64,000 nt of DNA from Thermaerobacillus caldiproteolyticus (GCF_013761245.1 NZ_JACDUT010000004.1:248001-312000); one strand, 5' to 3'; positions 41,200 to 50,580 are shown, counted from the stretch's first letter. Numbers and translations: made by a program. Notes: generated from the sequence alone by a model not told the origin.

Positions 41200-42099
41200 T
41201 TGTCACGTTTTACGTTAGCTTGGACCATTACTGAAAAAGATGAGGGCAAACTTGTTCGCGATTTTTTAAAAGAACAGCAGATTTCCAAAACAGCCCTTAC
41301 TGATATTAAATTCCGCGGTGGCGCGATTTTTGTGGATGGGCAGTTTGTCACTGTTCGTCATCGCCTCCGCATAGGAGAGAAGCTTGAGGTTCATTTTCCA
41401 CCGGAAGAACGAAGCAGCGAGATGAAACCAGAACGCCTTTCGCTTGACATTGTGTACGAAGATGAGTATGTATTAGTAGTGAATAAGCCACCGTTTATGT
41501 CAACGATTCCGTCACGGGAACATCCAAGGGGAACTCTTGCCAATGCGTTATTGCATTACTATGACGAGCAGCATCTCTCGACAACCGCCCATATCATTAC
41601 CCGACTTGACCGCGATACATCAGGCATTGTGCTTGTCGCAAAGCACCGTCACGTCCATCATTTGCTATCCGACTTGCAAAAACGCGGTCAAGTAAAACGG
41701 CGTTATGAAGCGATTTGTCACGGATGGCTGAAAGAGGACGAAGGAACGATTGATGCGCCAATCGCTCGAAAGCATGATAGCATCATTGAGCGTGAAGTTC
41801 GCGAAGATGGTCAGCGAGCGGTGACTCATTTTCGTGTATTGCAACGATTCGATGAATATACGCACGTATCATTGCAGCTTGAAACGGGAAGAACACACCA
41901 AATTCGTGTTCACTTAGCGTATCTTGGTCACCCGCTTGTGGGAGATGAGTTGTATGGTGGCAGGCGTGAAATGATGGCGCGTCAAGCATTGCACAGCAAG
42001 GAACTTTCATTTTTTCATCCTTTTCATCAAAAAACGTATCGGTTTCAATGTCCTCTTCCAGAGGATATGAGCAGTATCATCAAACGGGCCACTCCTTAA
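41200..42099 (+). CDS. rluD: RluD-type pseudouridine synthase (YjbO)
   Basis: 299-residue RNA pseudouridine synthase. An S4-like N-terminal part (residues 10-65) precedes the catalytic domain with RLDRDTSGIVLVAKH, whose second Asp (near residue 136) is the nucleophile, then GRTHQIRVH. A TTG start follows AAGGAAGGTAGG. Target site unknown; B. subtilis yjbO occupies the same place. Confidence 0.9.
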   Translation: MSRFTLAWTITEKDEGKLVRDFLKEQQISKTALTDIKFRGGAIFVDGQFVTVRHRLRIGEKLEVHFPPEERSSEMKPERLSLDIVYEDEYVLVVNKPPFMSTIPSREHPRGTLANALLHYYDEQHLSTTAHIITRLDRDTSGIVLVAKHRHVHHLLSDLQKRGQVKRRYEAICHGWLKEDEGTIDAPIARKHDSIIEREVREDGQRAVTHFRVLQRFDEYTHVSLQLETGRTHQIRVHLAYLGHPLVGDELYGGRREMMARQALHSKELSFFHPFHQKTYRFQCPLPEDMSSIIKRATP

Positions 42100-42137
42100 A
42101 GTAGACGTCTTCTCTACTTTTGGATCGCCCGTTTTGT
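42082..42137 (+). terminator. Terminator overlapping the rluD stop
   Basis: AAACGGGC (42082) pairs with GCCCGTTT (42127); an inner AAAGTAGA/TCTACTTT hairpin lies between, and TTTTG follows. Confidence 0.65.
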
Positions 42138-42169
42138 TTTTAAAAGATAGGAATGAAAGTATAAATGTG

Positions 42170-42319
42170 AAACGAAATTTGTGTAGCGCAAGCACCCAAT
42201 CGAAATGGGATGATTTGAGAGCCCTGCGGTCACACCAGCGGCAAGCTGTCTTGCGGGTGAAGAACATTGCTCATCGCAGGAGTCAGGATGGAGAATTTGG
42301 GCACTTGCGCTTTTCTTAA
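42170..42319 (+). repeat. Interspersed intergenic repeat, copy D
   Basis: Carries GTGAAGAACATTGCTCATCG, CAGGAGTCAGGATGG and ends GGGCACTTGCGCTTTTCTTA, close to copies A and F. Non-coding; abuts the prpE stop. Confidence 0.6.
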
Positions 42320-43053
42320 TCAAATGATTTAAACTTTTCGGGTACGTATGGTAACGATGATGGTACAGAAACAGTCTCCATCTCAGGATAGCGAAAAGCA
42401 GTTAATTTCCCGCCAAATACACAGCCAGTGTCGATGTTAATCGTTCGGTTGACGATACGCGGTTCTTTGACAGGGGTATGTCCGTATACAATCCAAGCTG
42501 TTCCTTTGTAATACTTAGCCCAGTCGCGTCGGACTGGTGTGCCGTCAGGATTTGTTTCCCCGGTAATATCTCCATAAAGGACGAAGGTTTGTACTTTTTT
42601 ATCGTACTTTCCAATATAGTCTTGGCGAATGCCAGCATGAGCGATAATTAAGTTGCCATGATCCAATTGGGCATATAACGGGGCATTTTCGTATAATTTT
42701 ATAAATTTTTTCTTCATCATGGCTTGTTCGCTGGGAGGTAACGCATGATACTCGGCTACTGTCGTTTCAAGGCCATGTGTAATTTGTACGTTTCTCCCTA
42801 AGAAAAATCGATATAATTTATTGCAATGGTTTCCTGGGACATAGTAAGCAAGATTTTGTTCCACAAGTGCATAGACCGTCTCAATCGTTTTTAAAGATTG
42901 CGGCCCTCGATCCGTTAAATCACCGACAAATCCAAGTTTTCGTCCTCCGCGATGAATGGGGATACCGCGCTCCCATTCGTATCCAAGCTGCTTTGTCAAG
43001 GTGACAAATTCAGCATAACAGCCATGAATATCACCGATAATATCAATTTTCAT
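42316..43053 (-). CDS. prpE: Bis(5'-nucleosyl)-tetraphosphatase PrpE
   Basis: Calcineurin-like metallophosphatase cleaving Ap4A-type dinucleotides. 245 aa with GDIHG (7-11), GDLTDRGP (44-51), GNH and the distal YGHTP. B. subtilis PrpE is also reported to influence spore germination. RBS GTAGGTG 5 bp before ATG. Reverse of the yjbL-rluD operon. Confidence 0.93.
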   Translation of the reverse strand: MKIDIIGDIHGCYAEFVTLTKQLGYEWERGIPIHRGGRKLGFVGDLTDRGPQSLKTIETVYALVEQNLAYYVPGNHCNKLYRFFLGRNVQITHGLETTVAEYHALPPSEQAMMKKKFIKLYENAPLYAQLDHGNLIIAHAGIRQDYIGKYDKKVQTFVLYGDITGETNPDGTPVRRDWAKYYKGTAWIVYGHTPVKEPRIVNRTINIDTGCVFGGKLTAFRYPEMETVSVPSSLPYVPEKFKSFD

Positions 43054-43132
43054 AGTTTCACCTACTCGTTCTATTTGTTATTAGTGTATGGGGAATTGTT
43101 AATCAGTAAACAAAAAGCCGCAAAAATGCGGC

Positions 43133-44308
43133 TTAATCTTCGGAAGAAAACATGAATTTTTTCGTGCGTGAGCGAACATTTAAAACAATCCCAATGGCTA
43201 ACATATAAGTGGCAAGTGAACTTCCGCCATAACTAATAAATGGAAGCGGTAAACCTGTAATTGGTAAAAGACCAATGGTCATTCCAACGTTTTGGAATAC
43301 TTGGAACGTAATCATCCCAATGACGCCTGCACATAAATAGCTACCGTATAAATCATGGCTTTCAAGGGCAATGTGAATCATCCGATAGACGAGCAAGAAA
43401 AATAAGGAAATAACGACACTGGCCCCAATAAATCCAAACTGCTCGGCGATAATCCCGAAGATAAAGTCAGTATGGGGTTCAGGAAGGTAAACATCTAAAT
43501 TTTTATACCCTTTTCCATACAATTCTCCAGAGCCGATCGCAAGCAATGAACGAATGAGCTGGAATCCTTGCTCATTCGAATATTCGTACGGAGCAAGCCA
43601 GCCGTAAAAGCGATTCAATTGATAATCTTCTAAGATATATTTATGGAAGAAATCTGGGAATTTAAAGAAAATAAAGACGAGTATGGCTGCAACGACAATC
43701 GCACTCAATACAATTGCAAAAATAATGCGCCAACGAATACCGGAAACAAGCACAAGCGAGCCGACAATGGCAGTAAATACCATCGACATTCCTAAATCCG
43801 GCTGCTTCATTAATAACAATAACGGCGGCGCTGTTGTTAATGCCATTTTTCCTAACAGCTTGAAATCGTCTTGAATCGTTGGTTCCGGGTATTTTTCACG
43901 ATGGTTAACGATAATGCGACTTAGGACAATGATCATAAAAATTTTCATTAATTCAGATGGTTGGAAGTTACCCATACCCGGAAGCGAATACCAGCTGGTC
44001 GCTCCTTTCAGAGTAACAGTTCCTGGCACATGTAACTCAAGTCCAAGTAACAATACCATCCCAAATCCATACAAATACCAAGCAATTTGAAAGAAACGGT
44101 CATAGTCGATCAGCATCGTCAAGACGATGACGAAAATACCAATACCATACCACTGTAATTGCTTGGAGGCAAAGTTGACATTTTGCAGTTTTTCGGGTAA
44201 CGATGGTTGTGCACTATGAATCGCAATGGCGCTAACAATCGCCATTAAAAATAAAATGAATAGTAAATTGTAGTCTAGTTTTTGTTGTGATAATTTATCT
44301 TTTTCCAT
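43133..44308 (-). CDS. rodA: SEDS peptidoglycan polymerase, RodA/FtsW family
   Basis: 391-residue membrane protein with about ten helices, FQPSELMKI, the large extracytoplasmic loop and the closing GLPLPFISYGGSS signature of SEDS glycosyltransferases. It is closer in wording to RodA than to FtsW or SpoVE. I chose the ATG at 44308 after GGAGAGGG; 14 residues upstream lack support. The partner class B PBP is not adjacent. A secondary paralogue of RodA is possible. Confidence 0.87.
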   Translation of the reverse strand: MEKDKLSQQKLDYNLLFILFLMAIVSAIAIHSAQPSLPEKLQNVNFASKQLQWYGIGIFVIVLTMLIDYDRFFQIAWYLYGFGMVLLLGLELHVPGTVTLKGATSWYSLPGMGNFQPSELMKIFMIIVLSRIIVNHREKYPEPTIQDDFKLLGKMALTTAPPLLLLMKQPDLGMSMVFTAIVGSLVLVSGIRWRIIFAIVLSAIVVAAILVFIFFKFPDFFHKYILEDYQLNRFYGWLAPYEYSNEQGFQLIRSLLAIGSGELYGKGYKNLDVYLPEPHTDFIFGIIAEQFGFIGASVVISLFFLLVYRMIHIALESHDLYGSYLCAGVIGMITFQVFQNVGMTIGLLPITGLPLPFISYGGSSLATYMLAIGIVLNVRSRTKKFMFSSED

Positions 44309-44452
44309 AGTTTGACCCTCTCCGTATTGTAAAAAGCCTGCCATATTCATATTAGCTAATTACATTATTTTTGCAAAGGGGAGTGCACAAATCAAGCGGA
44401 AAATTTTACGCTTCATTCATACATAGTTTACATCGAAAGGAGGAAATGAAAA

Positions 44453-45814
44453 ATGACAAAAAAGATCGAAAAACAAGAATATGAAAACATGACAGCTGCA
44501 CTTTTACGAGAAAATATCGATGAGTTTCGCCGGCTTTTTTTGGACATGCATCCATACGATCAAGCCAAATTTTATACAAAACAAACGCCTGATGCGCGAA
44601 TCAGAATGTATCACTACTTATCGCCGAAAGAAATGGCAGCGATTTTTGAACAGATAGACCTTGATGATGATCAATATAAAGTGTATTTACAAGAAATGGA
44701 TCCCACATTTGCGGCACAAATGCTTTCTTACATGTATACCGACGACGCTGTCGATGTGTTAAACGAGCTTGATAAAAGCGATGTTGCTAATTATTTAACG
44801 ATTATGGGCGATGAAGCGGCAAAAGAAATTAAAGATTTGCTTCACTATAAAGAATACACTGCCGGCAGCATTATGACAACGGAATATATTGCAGTTCAAG
44901 CAACTGATACGGTACAAAAAGCGTTACAAATTTTAAAAAAAGAAGCTGCTCGTGCAGAAACGATTTATTATCTTTATGTCATAGATGAGGTGAAACGGCT
45001 CGTTGGCGTACTGTCATTGCGGGAATTGCTTACATCGAATGACGATGAGTTTATTTGCGGCATTATGAATGAGCGAGTTGTTTCTGTATCTGTCGATGAG
45101 GATCAAGAGGAAGTAGCCAGAAAGATGAGTGATTACGACTTTGTCGCGCTTCCGGTCGTGGATTCTTCTGGTCATTTGCTCGGCATTATTACCGTCGATG
45201 ATATTGTCGATGTCATTGCAGAAGAAGCGTCTGATGATTATTCCAAGCTAGCGGGTATTACTGATATGGATTCTCCTGATCATCGTCCAATTGGAGCGGC
45301 GAAAAAACGGCTTCCTTGGTTAATCATTTTACTTTTTCTTGGCATGATTACGGCGAGCCTGATTGGTCGGTTTGAAGAGACATTACAAAAAGTGTCCATC
45401 CTTGCTGTCTTCATTCCGCTGATTGCGGGAATGTCGGGGAATACGGGAACTCAGGCGTTAGCTGTTGCTGTGAGAAGCTTAGCAACCGGACAAATGAATC
45501 AGGAAGGAAAATGGAAATGGATTGTCCGAGAAGCAGGAACGGGTTTCATTACAGGAGCGACTTGTGGAGTGCTCATCACATTGATTGTATATTTGTGGAA
45601 ACATAATATTTTTCTTGGATTGCTCGTTGGTTTTTCCCTTTTAGCCACATTAACGGTAGCAACGATTGCTGGTGCGCTCATACCGCTTTTAATGCATCGT
45701 CTGAAAATCGATCCGGCTGTCGCTTCCGGTCCATTTATTACAACGCTCAACGACATTATTAGCATTCTCATTTATTTTGGTTTAGCAACATGGTTTATGA
45801 ATTATTTGCTCTAA
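44453..45814 (+). CDS. mgtE: Magnesium transporter MgtE
   Basis: 453 aa: N-terminal superhelical domain (about 1-135), paired CBS domains (about 135-255) and a C-terminal five-helix channel (about 283-453) with PLIAGMSGNTGTQ and the late DPAVASGPFITTLND. Mg2+ binding by the cytosolic part gates the pore. RBS AAAGGAGG. No M-box fits in the 100 bp upstream, so control is likely at protein level. Confidence 0.95.
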   Translation: MTKKIEKQEYENMTAALLRENIDEFRRLFLDMHPYDQAKFYTKQTPDARIRMYHYLSPKEMAAIFEQIDLDDDQYKVYLQEMDPTFAAQMLSYMYTDDAVDVLNELDKSDVANYLTIMGDEAAKEIKDLLHYKEYTAGSIMTTEYIAVQATDTVQKALQILKKEAARAETIYYLYVIDEVKRLVGVLSLRELLTSNDDEFICGIMNERVVSVSVDEDQEEVARKMSDYDFVALPVVDSSGHLLGIITVDDIVDVIAEEASDDYSKLAGITDMDSPDHRPIGAAKKRLPWLIILLFLGMITASLIGRFEETLQKVSILAVFIPLIAGMSGNTGTQALAVAVRSLATGQMNQEGKWKWIVREAGTGFITGATCGVLITLIVYLWKHNIFLGLLVGFSLLATLTVATIAGALIPLLMHRLKIDPAVASGPFITTLNDIISILIYFGLATWFMNYLL

Positions 45815-45815
45815 A

Positions 45816-45847
45816 AAATCCCTATTTTGTCATAGGGATTTTTTTGT
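45816..45847 (+). terminator. Terminator of mgtE, overlapping the fabI promoter region
   Basis: AAATCCCTAT / ATAGGGATTT with TTTGTC loop, then T6. A TTGTCA in the loop and TATAAT at 45848-45853 may act for fabI, though the 15-bp spacing is short. Confidence 0.82.
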
Positions 45848-45857
45848 TATAATAAAA

Positions 45858-45874
45858 TTAATACTTGGTACTAA
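45858..45874 (+). promoter_or_regulatory. FapR operator before fabI
   Basis: TTAATACTTGGTACTAA matches the FapR consensus TTAGTACCTRRTACTAA at 15 of 17 positions and lies 40 bp before the fabI ATG, downstream of TATAAT (45848-45853). Confidence 0.82.
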
Positions 45875-45913
45875 TAACAAATATTATACCTAATTGATAT
45901 AGGAGGATGGAAC

Positions 45914-46690
45914 ATGACTTTATCGTTAAAAGGACGTACGTATGTCATTATGGGAGTGGCCAATAAACGAAGCATTGCTTGGGGAATTGCGCGTTCGCTG
46001 CATGCTGCTGGGGCGAGACTCATTTTTACATATGCTGGAGAGCGCTTTGAAGCAGGGGTACGTGAACTTGTCGATACACTTGAAGATGACAGTGCGCTTA
46101 TTCTTCCATGCGATGTAACGAAAGACGAAGAGATTACGCAATGTTTTGCAGAAATTAAAGAAAAGGTCGGCGTTATTCACGGTGTAGCTCATTGCATTGC
46201 GTTTGCAAACAAGGAAGATTTAAGCGGAGAATATATGAACGTGAGCCGTGAAGGATTTTTGTTGGCACATAATATTAGCTCTTATTCATTAACAGCTGTG
46301 GCAAGAGCGGCCAAAGAAGTCATGGCAGAAGGAGGCAGCATCGTTACGCTAACGTACCTTGGCGGTGAACGTGTGGTTCAAAACTATAACATTATGGGAG
46401 TAGCCAAAGCATCACTCGATGCAAGCGTCAAATATTTAGCGAACGACTTAGGAAAATATGGAATTCGCGTCAATGCCATTTCCGCGGGACCAATTCGGAC
46501 ATTGTCAGCAAAAGGAGTTAGCGACTTTAATTCCATTTTGAAAGAAATCGAAGAGCGTGCTCCACTCCGTCGGACGACGACACAAGAAGAAGTTGGAGAT
46601 ACCGCTTTATTCCTATTTAGTGACTTGTCTCGCGGCATTACAGGAGAAATCATCCACGTCGACTCTGGTTATCATATTTTGGCGCGATAA
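45914..46690 (+). CDS. fabI: Enoyl-ACP reductase I (FabI)
   Basis: NADH-dependent last step of the fatty acid elongation cycle; the target class of triclosan. 258 aa, short-chain dehydrogenase fold with GVANKRSIAWGIA, Tyr148 and catalytic Tyr158-x6-Lys165 (NYNIMGVAKA), and GPIRTLSAKG. RBS AGGAGG. FapR-type operator matches the one at fabH, so both ends of the cycle share control. Confidence 0.96.
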   Translation: MTLSLKGRTYVIMGVANKRSIAWGIARSLHAAGARLIFTYAGERFEAGVRELVDTLEDDSALILPCDVTKDEEITQCFAEIKEKVGVIHGVAHCIAFANKEDLSGEYMNVSREGFLLAHNISSYSLTAVARAAKEVMAEGGSIVTLTYLGGERVVQNYNIMGVAKASLDASVKYLANDLGKYGIRVNAISAGPIRTLSAKGVSDFNSILKEIEERAPLRRTTTQEEVGDTALFLFSDLSRGITGEIIHVDSGYHILAR

Positions 46691-46717
46691 AAAGAAAAAC
46701 AGAGGCTGTTAAAATAT

Positions 46718-46764
46718 AAAAAGCTGTCAGCGGATTTCGATTTCGTCCGTGGCAGCTTTTTTGT
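46718..46764 (+). terminator. Terminator of fabI
   Basis: AAAAGCTGTCAGCGGA pairs imperfectly with TCCGTGGCAGCTTTT, followed by T residues. Confidence 0.8.
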
Positions 46765-46827
46765 TTAGTGCAATTTTATCCGCAGCAAGCATACATATTT
46801 TATATAAAAACGTGAGGAGGAACAGTG

Positions 46828-47256
46828 ATGAAAACGAATCAAGTTGTCCGTAATGAGCCGCTTCTTTATATCGTACAGCCGAAACTGGAGCCAACGGTTT
46901 CTTATATGCAGAAATCGTTTAAAGAGGAGAAAAAGAGTTCTGAAAAAGTAGAGAAGGACGATCGTATCCATGAGACTGATTTGAAAGATGTGGAACAATT
47001 CTTTCAAGAAAACGTAAAAACAAAGCTTTTCCAAGACATGGATCTTGAAGAAAAATTACAATTTCTCACCACGCTTCCTAATCAGCTTTCGTCAATCAAA
47101 TGCCAATTGGCTACCAAGAAAAGAAATTATAAGGGATTTATTTGTGAATACAAAAATGAACATGTGATATTTCAGACAGAGAAACATGACAAAGTTAATA
47201 TTCCAGTTGAACAAATTGTCTCTATATCTTTAATTGGTCTTGGAAAGGAGAAATGA
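46828..47256 (+). CDS. cotO: Spore coat protein CotO-like
   Basis: 142 aa. N-terminal NEPLLYIVQPKLEPT is the CotO hallmark; a charged linker (about 30-75) leads to a C-terminal beta domain (YKGFICEYKNEHVIFQTEKH...VEQIVSISLIGL). In B. subtilis CotO is a coat morphogenetic protein, encoded directly after fabI, exactly as here. ATG 46828 lies 7 bp after GAGGAGG. The cotZ/cotY genes expected next are replaced by debris. Confidence 0.83.
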   Translation: MKTNQVVRNEPLLYIVQPKLEPTVSYMQKSFKEEKKSSEKVEKDDRIHETDLKDVEQFFQENVKTKLFQDMDLEEKLQFLTTLPNQLSSIKCQLATKKRNYKGFICEYKNEHVIFQTEKHDKVNIPVEQIVSISLIGLGKEK

Positions 47257-47519
47257 AATCCGAAGCTAACTGTTTAAATTTCAAACCGCTTATTTTCAAA
47301 GGTTTTGCTAACTTCTTCCCATTTTATGATTCATCAGACATTACCTCTGCTAACTCTTGCGCTGGCAGAGGTGTCTTTCATACATACTTTTCTAACACAA
47401 ATTCATGTCGTTCATATGGAAAAGGCAGATCAATAAACAGATTGTTGGTTGATGGAAAAACAGATTCATACGTTACTGTATTTTTATTTCAAATTCCTGA
47501 GCTGCTAGAAGCAGCATAA
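47253..47519 (+). CDS. Doubtful 88-residue reading frame after cotO
   Basis: ATG overlaps the cotO stop (ATGA), and AAAGGAG is only 2 bp away, too close for good initiation. The product (SSDITSANSCAGRGVFHTYF; GRSINRLLVDGKTDSYVTVF) resembles nothing I know. It sits where cotZ/cotY occur in B. subtilis, so it may be a degraded coat gene end; a chance frame is equally possible. Confidence 0.3.
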   Translation: MKSEANCLNFKPLIFKGFANFFPFYDSSDITSANSCAGRGVFHTYFSNTNSCRSYGKGRSINRLLVDGKTDSYVTVFLFQIPELLEAA

Positions 47520-47639
47520 TTATTTTTCATAAATCTCCAATCACAAGTCAAAAGCAACTGTATGAAGTATTCCTGTTGCTTTCTAACAGCGTGTTATTCA
47601 GTTCCATCGTTTTGATGACATAAATGAAGGGCCATTATG

Positions 47640-47904
47640 GTGGAAAATATATATAACAAAAAATCATAAATCCTATCTTATGAAGTAAGTTGGTTGATAT
47701 TTCATAAAACGCTGGAATATAAAACGGAATGGTACGGTAAAAACGGGTCGTGATGGGATCTAAAATGCAGCTGCCAAAGAAGCGAAAGGCCTAAATTTGC
47801 GGGAGTGGACGTGTCCCTCATGTGGCACGCACTGTAATCGAGGTGTGAACGCAAGCATCAACACTTTGAAAGAAGGATTTCGCTTGTTAGATCAACCTAG
47901 CTGA
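47640..47904 (+). pseudogene. tnpB: Remnant of an IS605-family TnpB gene
   Basis: Only the C-terminal part survives. Near 47690-47755 the frame reads EVSWLIFHKTLEYKTEWYGK, then a shift, then [20 protein letters not shown] and [20 protein letters not shown] to a stop at 47902. Two CxxC pairs of the zinc ribbon are expected: CPSC survives but the first pair is destroyed, and the catalytic RuvC Asp in the N-R-D-V-N motif is Gly (NRGVN). It is inactive on several counts. Confidence 0.85.
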
Positions 47905-47979
47905 ACTGCCGGGCGGGGATCGCTTGGAACTATCCAAGAATCTCCTGCTCTGAAATGGAGCGAAAGTGGAGGAGTTCAA
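47905..47979 (+). mobile_element. IS605-type right end / omegaRNA 3' scaffold
   Basis: Directly after the tnpB remnant comes CTATCCAAGAATCTCCTGCT, an inner GCTC/GAGC hairpin with the CTCC/GGAG arms, and GGAGTTCAA, the layout of right ends of IS200/IS605 and IS1341-like elements. In active elements this region is also the scaffold of the TnpB guide RNA, with the guide being the sequence outside the end (here from 47980). The left end was not found. Confidence 0.72.
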
Positions 47980-48350
47980 TAGAAAATAAAATATTCCTCG
48001 ATTTGAGGAGAGGTATTTCCTTCAGATTCACTTACTCTTTTGGAGCGAAAAGGAGAAAGCAATTATCGTGGAAGACAAAGAAATTTTGTTTTGCTCTAGG
48101 AGCAAACTACAGCCTTCCCTTTAATGAATGATGAAAACATATTGGCGGAAATGATGAGGAAACTTGCCATGGAAGTCAAATCACAGCCAAATTGGTTATG
48201 AACAACGGCCTAAAGAGAGGCAGAAGTTTGGAACGCTACTGCTAAAAGGGGAATCTGGACAAAAGAAAATATGACAAATAGAAAGAAATGAGCAACGGGT
48301 TGAAAAATCTTTCATGGAAAGGGGCATGAATTAACGGAGGGAGCATTAGA
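47980..48350. other. Gene-free decayed stretch
   Basis: About 370 bp with short open segments (for example FLQIHLLFWSEKEKAI and MNDENILAEMMRKLAMEVKS) in shifting frames, suggesting a broken gene. I cannot identify it. Confidence 0.4.
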
Positions 48351-48385
48351 GGCAAACATATAATTAGTTGTTTGCCCTTTTTCTT
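48351..48385 (+). terminator. Terminator-like hairpin after the decayed stretch
   Basis: GGCAAACA / TGTTTGCC with a 10-nt loop, then CTTTTTC. It probably ended the gene now decayed upstream. Confidence 0.65.
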
Positions 48386-48436
48386 TGTTTTTATTGCATG
48401 TGATGAAACTGACTAAGCGGCACTTAGAGAGTATGA

Positions 48437-48464
48437 GGATGTCTCATTGGTTAGGAGACATCCT
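48437..48464 (-). terminator. Hairpin at the end of ytcABC
   Basis: AGGATGTCTC / GAGACATCCT, 8-nt loop, right at the glycosyltransferase stop. The T tract is better on the plus strand, so its direction is uncertain. Confidence 0.5.
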
Positions 48465-49627
48465 TAATTTTTTAGATTTAATTGTGTATTTTTGTAGAAT
48501 GCTTCTACATAGACAGCTTCTAATCGGTTAGCTACATGTCTAAATTGAAATTGTTCTTCAATAAGCTTTCTGCCGTTTACCGCCATTTCTTTGGCTTTCT
48601 CTTTATTTGTAAAAATATAGTTGATGGCTTCGGAAAAGGCATAGGGATTTTTGTAATCGTCAATGACTAAACCGTTTTGTAAATGACTGATTACCTCGGT
48701 GTTACCACCGCGATTTGTAGTGATAATAGGAATCCCCGCCGCCATTGCTTCGTAGTGAACCCGAGCTAATGGTTCATGCCATTGAGAACTGCAAACAAAT
48801 ACATCTCCCATTAAAAGAATTTGCGGAATTTTTTCCGAAGGAATGTAGTTAGTGAAAATCACGTTATTTCCAAATGGGGATGCTAAATGGTGAAGATATT
48901 CAACATAGTCATTCCAGCCATTTTCGCTAAACCATTTACCTCCGACAATCACTAAGGTTGCATCTGGATGATTTGAAAGAACGGTGTTCATGCACTCAAT
49001 GAGTATATGGGGTCCCTTCGTTTTACTTAATCTACCAATAAATAAAATCACTTTTTTATTTGAAACCCCGAATTTTTGCCTTACTAATTCGCGAATTTGC
49101 TGGCCTTCTATTGTCCAAGAAGGAACGTACTTCTCCAAATCTACCCCTGAGTAGATCACTTTTATTTTTTCTTCTGGCACTTCATATCTTCTCGTTACTG
49201 TTTGTTTGATGTATTCGCTTACAGATGTAATTAAGGCGCTTTCGTTTAACGCTTTTTCCGCTAGTTCTTTAGATATTTTTAACGGTGAGAACATGTCGTT
49301 ATGAAGGCTTAACACAAAAGCGCTTGCCGGAGAAATCTCTTTATATTTAATCAAGTTTATTGGGCGGTTAAAAACATGAATCACATCAAAAGATTGTTTC
49401 GTTAATGCAACAGCGACGTCTTTTTCATAGGTTTCTTTTGGGAAGCGAATATAATTAATATGATTAACGGTTTCTCTAGGTGGCAATATTGGATTGTTTA
49501 TAGAAAAAATAGTAAGTTGGTGTTTGCGGGCTATAAAAGGTGCGACACCGTCAATCATAAGTTGAATGGCTCCCCCCTTAACAGCAGGAGAAGGGAGTTT
49601 TCCAGTACAGATATAGGCAATTTTCAT
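48464..49627 (-). CDS. ytcC: GT4 glycosyltransferase, YtcC/CotSA-like
   Basis: 387 aa, GT-B fold. N-terminal KIAYICTGKLPSPAVKGGAI acceptor part; C-terminal donor part with LFIGRLSKTKGPHIL and the E-x7-E motif EPLARVHYE. Third gene of a reverse-strand set after ytcA and ytcB, 4 bp overlap with ytcB. In B. subtilis ytcABC is a sporulation operon with a coat-linked role and YtcC resembles CotSA. Probably glycosylates a spore-surface component with a uronic-type sugar; this is inferred from its neighbours. Confidence 0.85.
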   Translation of the reverse strand: MKIAYICTGKLPSPAVKGGAIQLMIDGVAPFIARKHQLTIFSINNPILPPRETVNHINYIRFPKETYEKDVAVALTKQSFDVIHVFNRPINLIKYKEISPASAFVLSLHNDMFSPLKISKELAEKALNESALITSVSEYIKQTVTRRYEVPEEKIKVIYSGVDLEKYVPSWTIEGQQIRELVRQKFGVSNKKVILFIGRLSKTKGPHILIECMNTVLSNHPDATLVIVGGKWFSENGWNDYVEYLHHLASPFGNNVIFTNYIPSEKIPQILLMGDVFVCSSQWHEPLARVHYEAMAAGIPIITTNRGGNTEVISHLQNGLVIDDYKNPYAFSEAINYIFTNKEKAKEMAVNGRKLIEEQFQFRHVANRLEAVYVEAFYKNTQLNLKN

Positions 49628-50580
49628 TTGATTTCATCCTTGTAAATTGAGCGAATATACTCAATTTCTTTTTGCAGTCCTTCTTTTAATGTCACTTCTG
49701 GAGAGTAATGTAGATAACGCTGTGCCATTGAGATATCAGCCCAAGTATGCTTTGGCTCGCCGATCGTTGTTTTTGTATAATGTTTGATCGCTTTTTTTCC
49801 TGTTAGACATTCTAATAACTCAATCACTTCATTTACTGATGCCCTCTCTTTACCGCCAATGTTTATCGTTTTTCCGATTATATTTGTATTGCCTAGGACG
49901 GCAGCGGTTCCTTTTACACAATCAGAAATATAGGTGAAATCTCGTGATTGCGTACCATCTCCAAAAATCGTGATAGGTTGTTCAGCTAATATTTGCTTGA
50001 TAAAGCGGTGAAAGGCCATATCTGGACGTTGGCGTGGACCGTAAACGGTGAAATATCGCAATATGACAGTCGGAATGTGAAAATTTGTTTGGTATACTCT
50101 GCATAAATGTTCCCCTGTTAACTTTGTAATGCCGTATGGAGATAAGGGAGATGGTTCCATGGATTCAGATACTTTCCCATCCTTTTCACCGTATACAGAG
50201 GAAGTCGAAGCGTAAATAAATTGCTGGATTGGCAACCCTTTACATGCTTCTAGTAATCGTTGTGTCGAGGAGATATTATGAATGGTGTACGACTCGAAAT
50301 CTTTTCCCCAGCTCGTACGAACGCCCGGCATTCCCGCTAAATGATAAATAACATCAACGTCTTTAAGAAGTTCGGGTAGATTTGTCGAAAGAAGATCTTG
50401 CAAAATCAACGTAAACCTTGGGTGTGATACAAGTTTATCTAAGTTGAATTGTTTTAAGCTGGAAGGGGTCGGACCTATTAAACAATCAATGCCGATAACA
50501 ATATTTTGTTCATTTTCTAATAATTTTTCACATAAATGTGAACCGATAAATCCTGCGGCACCTGTAACAAGGATTTTCAT
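49624..50580 (-). CDS. ytcB: NAD-dependent sugar-nucleotide epimerase, YtcB-like
   Basis: 318-residue extended SDR. GAAGFIG (7-13) binds NAD; catalytic Tyr149-x3-Lys153 in SPYGITK and the preceding STSSVYGE are intact; RPDMAFHRF and TYISDC suit UDP-sugar epimerases. Likely a UDP-glucuronate/UDP-glucose 4-epimerase type. ATG at 50580 overlaps the ytcA stop (ATGA). The gene order ytcA-ytcB-ytcC matches B. subtilis. Confidence 0.87.
   Translation of the reverse strand: MKILVTGAAGFIGSHLCEKLLENEQNIVIGIDCLIGPTPSSLKQFNLDKLVSHPRFTLILQDLLSTNLPELLKDVDVIYHLAGMPGVRTSWGKDFESYTIHNISSTQRLLEACKGLPIQQFIYASTSSVYGEKDGKVSESMEPSPLSPYGITKLTGEHLCRVYQTNFHIPTVILRYFTVYGPRQRPDMAFHRFIKQILAEQPITIFGDGTQSRDFTYISDCVKGTAAVLGNTNIIGKTINIGGKERASVNEVIELLECLTGKKAIKHYTKTTIGEPKHTWADISMAQRYLHYSPEVTLKEGLQKEIEYIRSIYKDEIK

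Noticed and set aside
44351-44452. M-box magnesium riboswitch before mgtE
   Set aside because: The gap is only about 100 bp and shows no conserved M-box elements.
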